Origin: JAXHTH01 sp034211115
GTDB lineage: Bacteria > Planctomycetota > Phycisphaerae > Phycisphaerales > SM1A02
Direction of reading: 5' to 3'
Length of the DNA stretch: 8,234 nt
NCBI GenBank assembly: GCA_034211115.1
Contig: JAXHTH010000219.1
Span: forward strand, 1 to 8,234
Shown here piece by piece: positions 6,563 through 8,234 of this stretch. The notes under the pieces are model-generated. The model made no database searches. It saw only the letters and a program-made list of their open reading frames with translations, and was not told where the DNA came from. Position 1 is the stretch's first letter. Each line of letters opens with the position of its first letter. The position numbers and the translations under genes were made by a program.

Positions 6563-6594
6563 GCGGGGGCAGCCTCGAACTGAGCCGTGGCGCG

Positions 6595-6625
6595 AAAGTC
6601 CCGGGGAGAGGAGTCCCCGGGCTTT
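6595..6625. terminator. Bidirectional rho-independent terminator between convergent genes
   Basis: CCCGGGGA (6600-6607) pairs perfectly with TCCCCGGG (6614-6621) around a 6-base loop. AAAG (6595-6598) and CTTT (6622-6625) extend the stem past a one-base bulge. It lies 33 bases after the FG-GAP gene stop and 47 bases from the comM stop. The plus side is followed by a broken T-run (CTTTGCCTTT) and the minus side by a short one, so it could serve both genes. Confidence 0.75.
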
Positions 6626-6671
6626 GCCTTTGCCCTCACAGCGCTAGGTGCGTCCCGCGACCGCCCCTCGC

Positions 6672-8192
6672 TCAGACCGATCGGTCGAGCAGGCGGTACT
6701 GGACGGCTTCGCCGACGTGGTGCGCCTGCACGGGTGCATCGCCCTCGAGATCGGCGATGGTGCGCGCGACGCGGCGAATCTTGTCGTAGGCCCGCGCGCT
6801 GAGACCCAGTTCCGTCATCGCCTGACCGAGAAGCGTCTGGGCGGCGTCATCGAGCCGGGCGTGGCGGTTGAGCGCCTTGCCCGACAGCTCCGCGTTGGGA
6901 CGCGCGCCCTGCCGCGTTCGCTGGATCTCACGCGCTTCGAGCACCCGCCGGCGGATGGTGGCGCTGTCCGTGCCGCCCGATGCGCTGGTGAGCTGTTTGT
7001 ACGAAACCGCCGGCACTTCCACGTGAATGTCGACCCGGTCGATGAGCGGAGCGGAGATGCGGCTGAGATAACGATCCATCGCCCGGCGGGAGACATCATC
7101 GATCGCCGCATGCCCCTTGGGCGTGGGGTTCATCGCCCCCACCAGCATGAACCGGGCGGGAAAGCGCACCGACCCGTGCGCGCGGGCCACGGTCACGTAG
7201 CCGTCCTCCAGCGGCTGGCGCAGCGTTTCGAGGACGGCCCGGCTGAACTCGGGCATCTCGTCGAGGAACAACACGCCGCGGTGGGCGAGGCTGACATCCC
7301 CGGCCCTCGGGATGCTCCCCCCGCCGATGATCGCCGGGCTGGAGGCGGTGTGATGCGGCGTGCGCACCGGGCGCATGAGCATCAGCGGCTGATCGCGCGG
7401 GATCTGCCCCACGCTGGAGTAGATGCGGGTGACTTCCAGCGCCTCCTCGCGGGTGAGGGGCGGGAGGATGCCGGGCAGGGCCTTGGCCATCATCGTCTTG
7501 CCCGTGCCGGCGGGCCCGATCATGAGCATGTTGTGGGCGCCGGCGGCGGCGACGGTCATCGCGCGCTTCGCCGCCTCCTGGCCGCGGATGTCGCCGAAGT
7601 CGACCTCCGGCTTCGCCTCCGCCAGCAGCGTATCGGCGTCGACGGGCGGATGCGGCCTGATGGCGAGAGTGCCGTTGAGGAACTGCACGACCTCGCCGAG
7701 TGTGGAGACGCCGATGACGTCGATGCCCTCGACGGCCGCGGCCTCGCCGGCGTTGTCCTTCGCGACGATCACCCCCTGCTTGCCCAGCCGATGGGCGAGC
7801 ATGGCCAGACTGATGCCGCCCTTGACGAATCGCACGCGGCCGTCGAGCGCGAGTTCTCCGGCGACGAGATACCCGTCGGCGCGCTCGCGCGCCGCGCCGG
7901 GCTCGATCGTCCCGTCCGCGGCAAGCAGGGCCAGGGCGATGGGCAGGTCGTAGACCGGCCCTTCCTTGCGCACGTCCGCGGGGGCGAGGTTGATCGTCAG
8001 CCGCGTCTGGGGAAAGCGGAACCCGCTGTTGAGCAGCGCGGTGCGCACCCGTTCCATCGATTCCTTCACCGCGGTATCAGGCAGGCCCACGAGGGTCGTC
8101 TTGGGCAGCCCGACCGGAGAGAGGTCCGCCTCGATCTCGCAGGCGATGGCATCGATGCCCTGGAGGACGAAGCTGTGCACCCGGGCGATCAC
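6672..8192 (-). CDS. comM: ComM/YifB-family Mg-chelatase-like AAA+ ATPase
   Basis: The protein has 506 residues, the usual family length. The GTG at 8192 gives the family's normal N-terminus (MIARVHSFVLQGIDA). Residues 1-180 are the Lon-protease-like (ChlI) domain, with TTLVGLPDTAVKES at 32-45 and YDLPIALALLAADG at 81-94. The AAA+ Mg-chelatase domain covers about 195-395. It has Walker A GPAGTGKT at 226-233, FRTPHH-type sequence RTPHHTASSPAIIGG at 277-291, Walker B VLFLDEMPEF at 307-316, and a sensor region with DRYLSRISAPLIDRVDIHVEVP from 373. The C-terminal helical domain runs from 400 to 503. ComM is a hexameric helicase that drives branch migration when transforming DNA recombines in Haemophilus and Vibrio; the family is widespread, so its presence does not prove competence. 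Unusually, the segment after MNP (354-372) lacks all four cysteines of the common CPCG...CxC motif. No Shine-Dalgarno is seen. It converges on the FG-GAP gene. Confidence 0.95.
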   Translation of the reverse strand: MIARVHSFVLQGIDAIACEIEADLSPVGLPKTTLVGLPDTAVKESMERVRTALLNSGFRFPQTRLTINLAPADVRKEGPVYDLPIALALLAADGTIEPGAARERADGYLVAGELALDGRVRFVKGGISLAMLAHRLGKQGVIVAKDNAGEAAAVEGIDVIGVSTLGEVVQFLNGTLAIRPHPPVDADTLLAEAKPEVDFGDIRGQEAAKRAMTVAAAGAHNMLMIGPAGTGKTMMAKALPGILPPLTREEALEVTRIYSSVGQIPRDQPLMLMRPVRTPHHTASSPAIIGGGSIPRAGDVSLAHRGVLFLDEMPEFSRAVLETLRQPLEDGYVTVARAHGSVRFPARFMLVGAMNPTPKGHAAIDDVSRRAMDRYLSRISAPLIDRVDIHVEVPAVSYKQLTSASGGTDSATIRRRVLEAREIQRTRQGARPNAELSGKALNRHARLDDAAQTLLGQAMTELGLSARAYDKIRRVARTIADLEGDAPVQAHHVGEAVQYRLLDRSV

Positions 8193-8198
8193 GGGGGC

Positions 8199-8204
8199 AT
8201 TGTA
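8199..8204 (-). promoter_or_regulatory. Candidate -10 box for a leaderless comM transcript
   Basis: On the minus strand TACAAT matches TATAAT at 5 of 6 positions and ends 6 bases before the GTG at 8192. There is no Shine-Dalgarno in the preceding 25 bases. No -35 hexamer is apparent in the remaining 30 bases of the window. The layout matches that of the phosphoesterase gene. Confidence 0.45.
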
Positions 8205-8234
8205 CAGCGGCGGCGGCCGGGTGGCGGCCCGGCC

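Noticed and set aside
6675..6686. Perfect palindrome GACCGATCGGTC
   Set aside because: It encodes the last four residues of ComM; codon choice explains it and there is no sign of a regulatory role at a gene's 3' end.

Overview
The window is GC-rich, gene-dense bacterial DNA with six protein-coding genes and no RNA genes, mobile elements or CRISPR. The likeliest source is a planctomycete, possibly of the Phycisphaerae. The grounds are the high GC, a secreted beta-propeller protein ending in a dockerin-like tail of the kind common in that group, and a metallophosphoesterase joined to a LamG-type domain. This is inference from protein style, not from a marker gene.

Layout, left to right. A secreted calcineurin-like metallophosphoesterase reads leftward and runs off the left edge (1-1572, minus). 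Diverging from it is a TerC-family membrane protein (1746-2489, plus). A Crp/Fnr-family regulator converges on TerC with a 16-base gap (2506-3198, minus). Diverging from the regulator is hcp, the hybrid cluster protein (3364-4683, plus). After a 244-base gap with several inverted repeats comes a secreted seven-repeat FG-GAP/VCBS protein with an ASPIC/UnbV domain and a dockerin-like tail (4928-6562, plus). A hairpin terminator separates it from a convergent comM/yifB AAA+ ATPase gene (6672-8192, minus).

The clearest functional unit is the regulator-hcp pair. Their shared intergenic region carries a perfect FNR/DNR-type palindrome (TTGAT-N4-ATCAA). The regulator's recognition helix has the E-x-x-S-R residues that read that half-site in FNR, but the protein lacks FNR's N-terminal cysteine cluster. 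Together this suggests an anaerobic or nitrosative-stress switch in which a DNR-like protein controls a nitric-oxide-protective Hcp. The Hcp is the short form, lacking about 115 residues between its N-terminal cluster and its first hybrid-cluster ligand.

The other genes look functionally unrelated. Three secondary points stand out. Two genes (the phosphoesterase and comM) have no Shine-Dalgarno but a TANNNT box 6-7 bases before the start codon, which suggests leaderless mRNAs. ComM lacks the usual cysteine motif after MNP. The dockerin-like tail has one intact and one degenerate calcium loop. I found no clear sign of a wholly new system.
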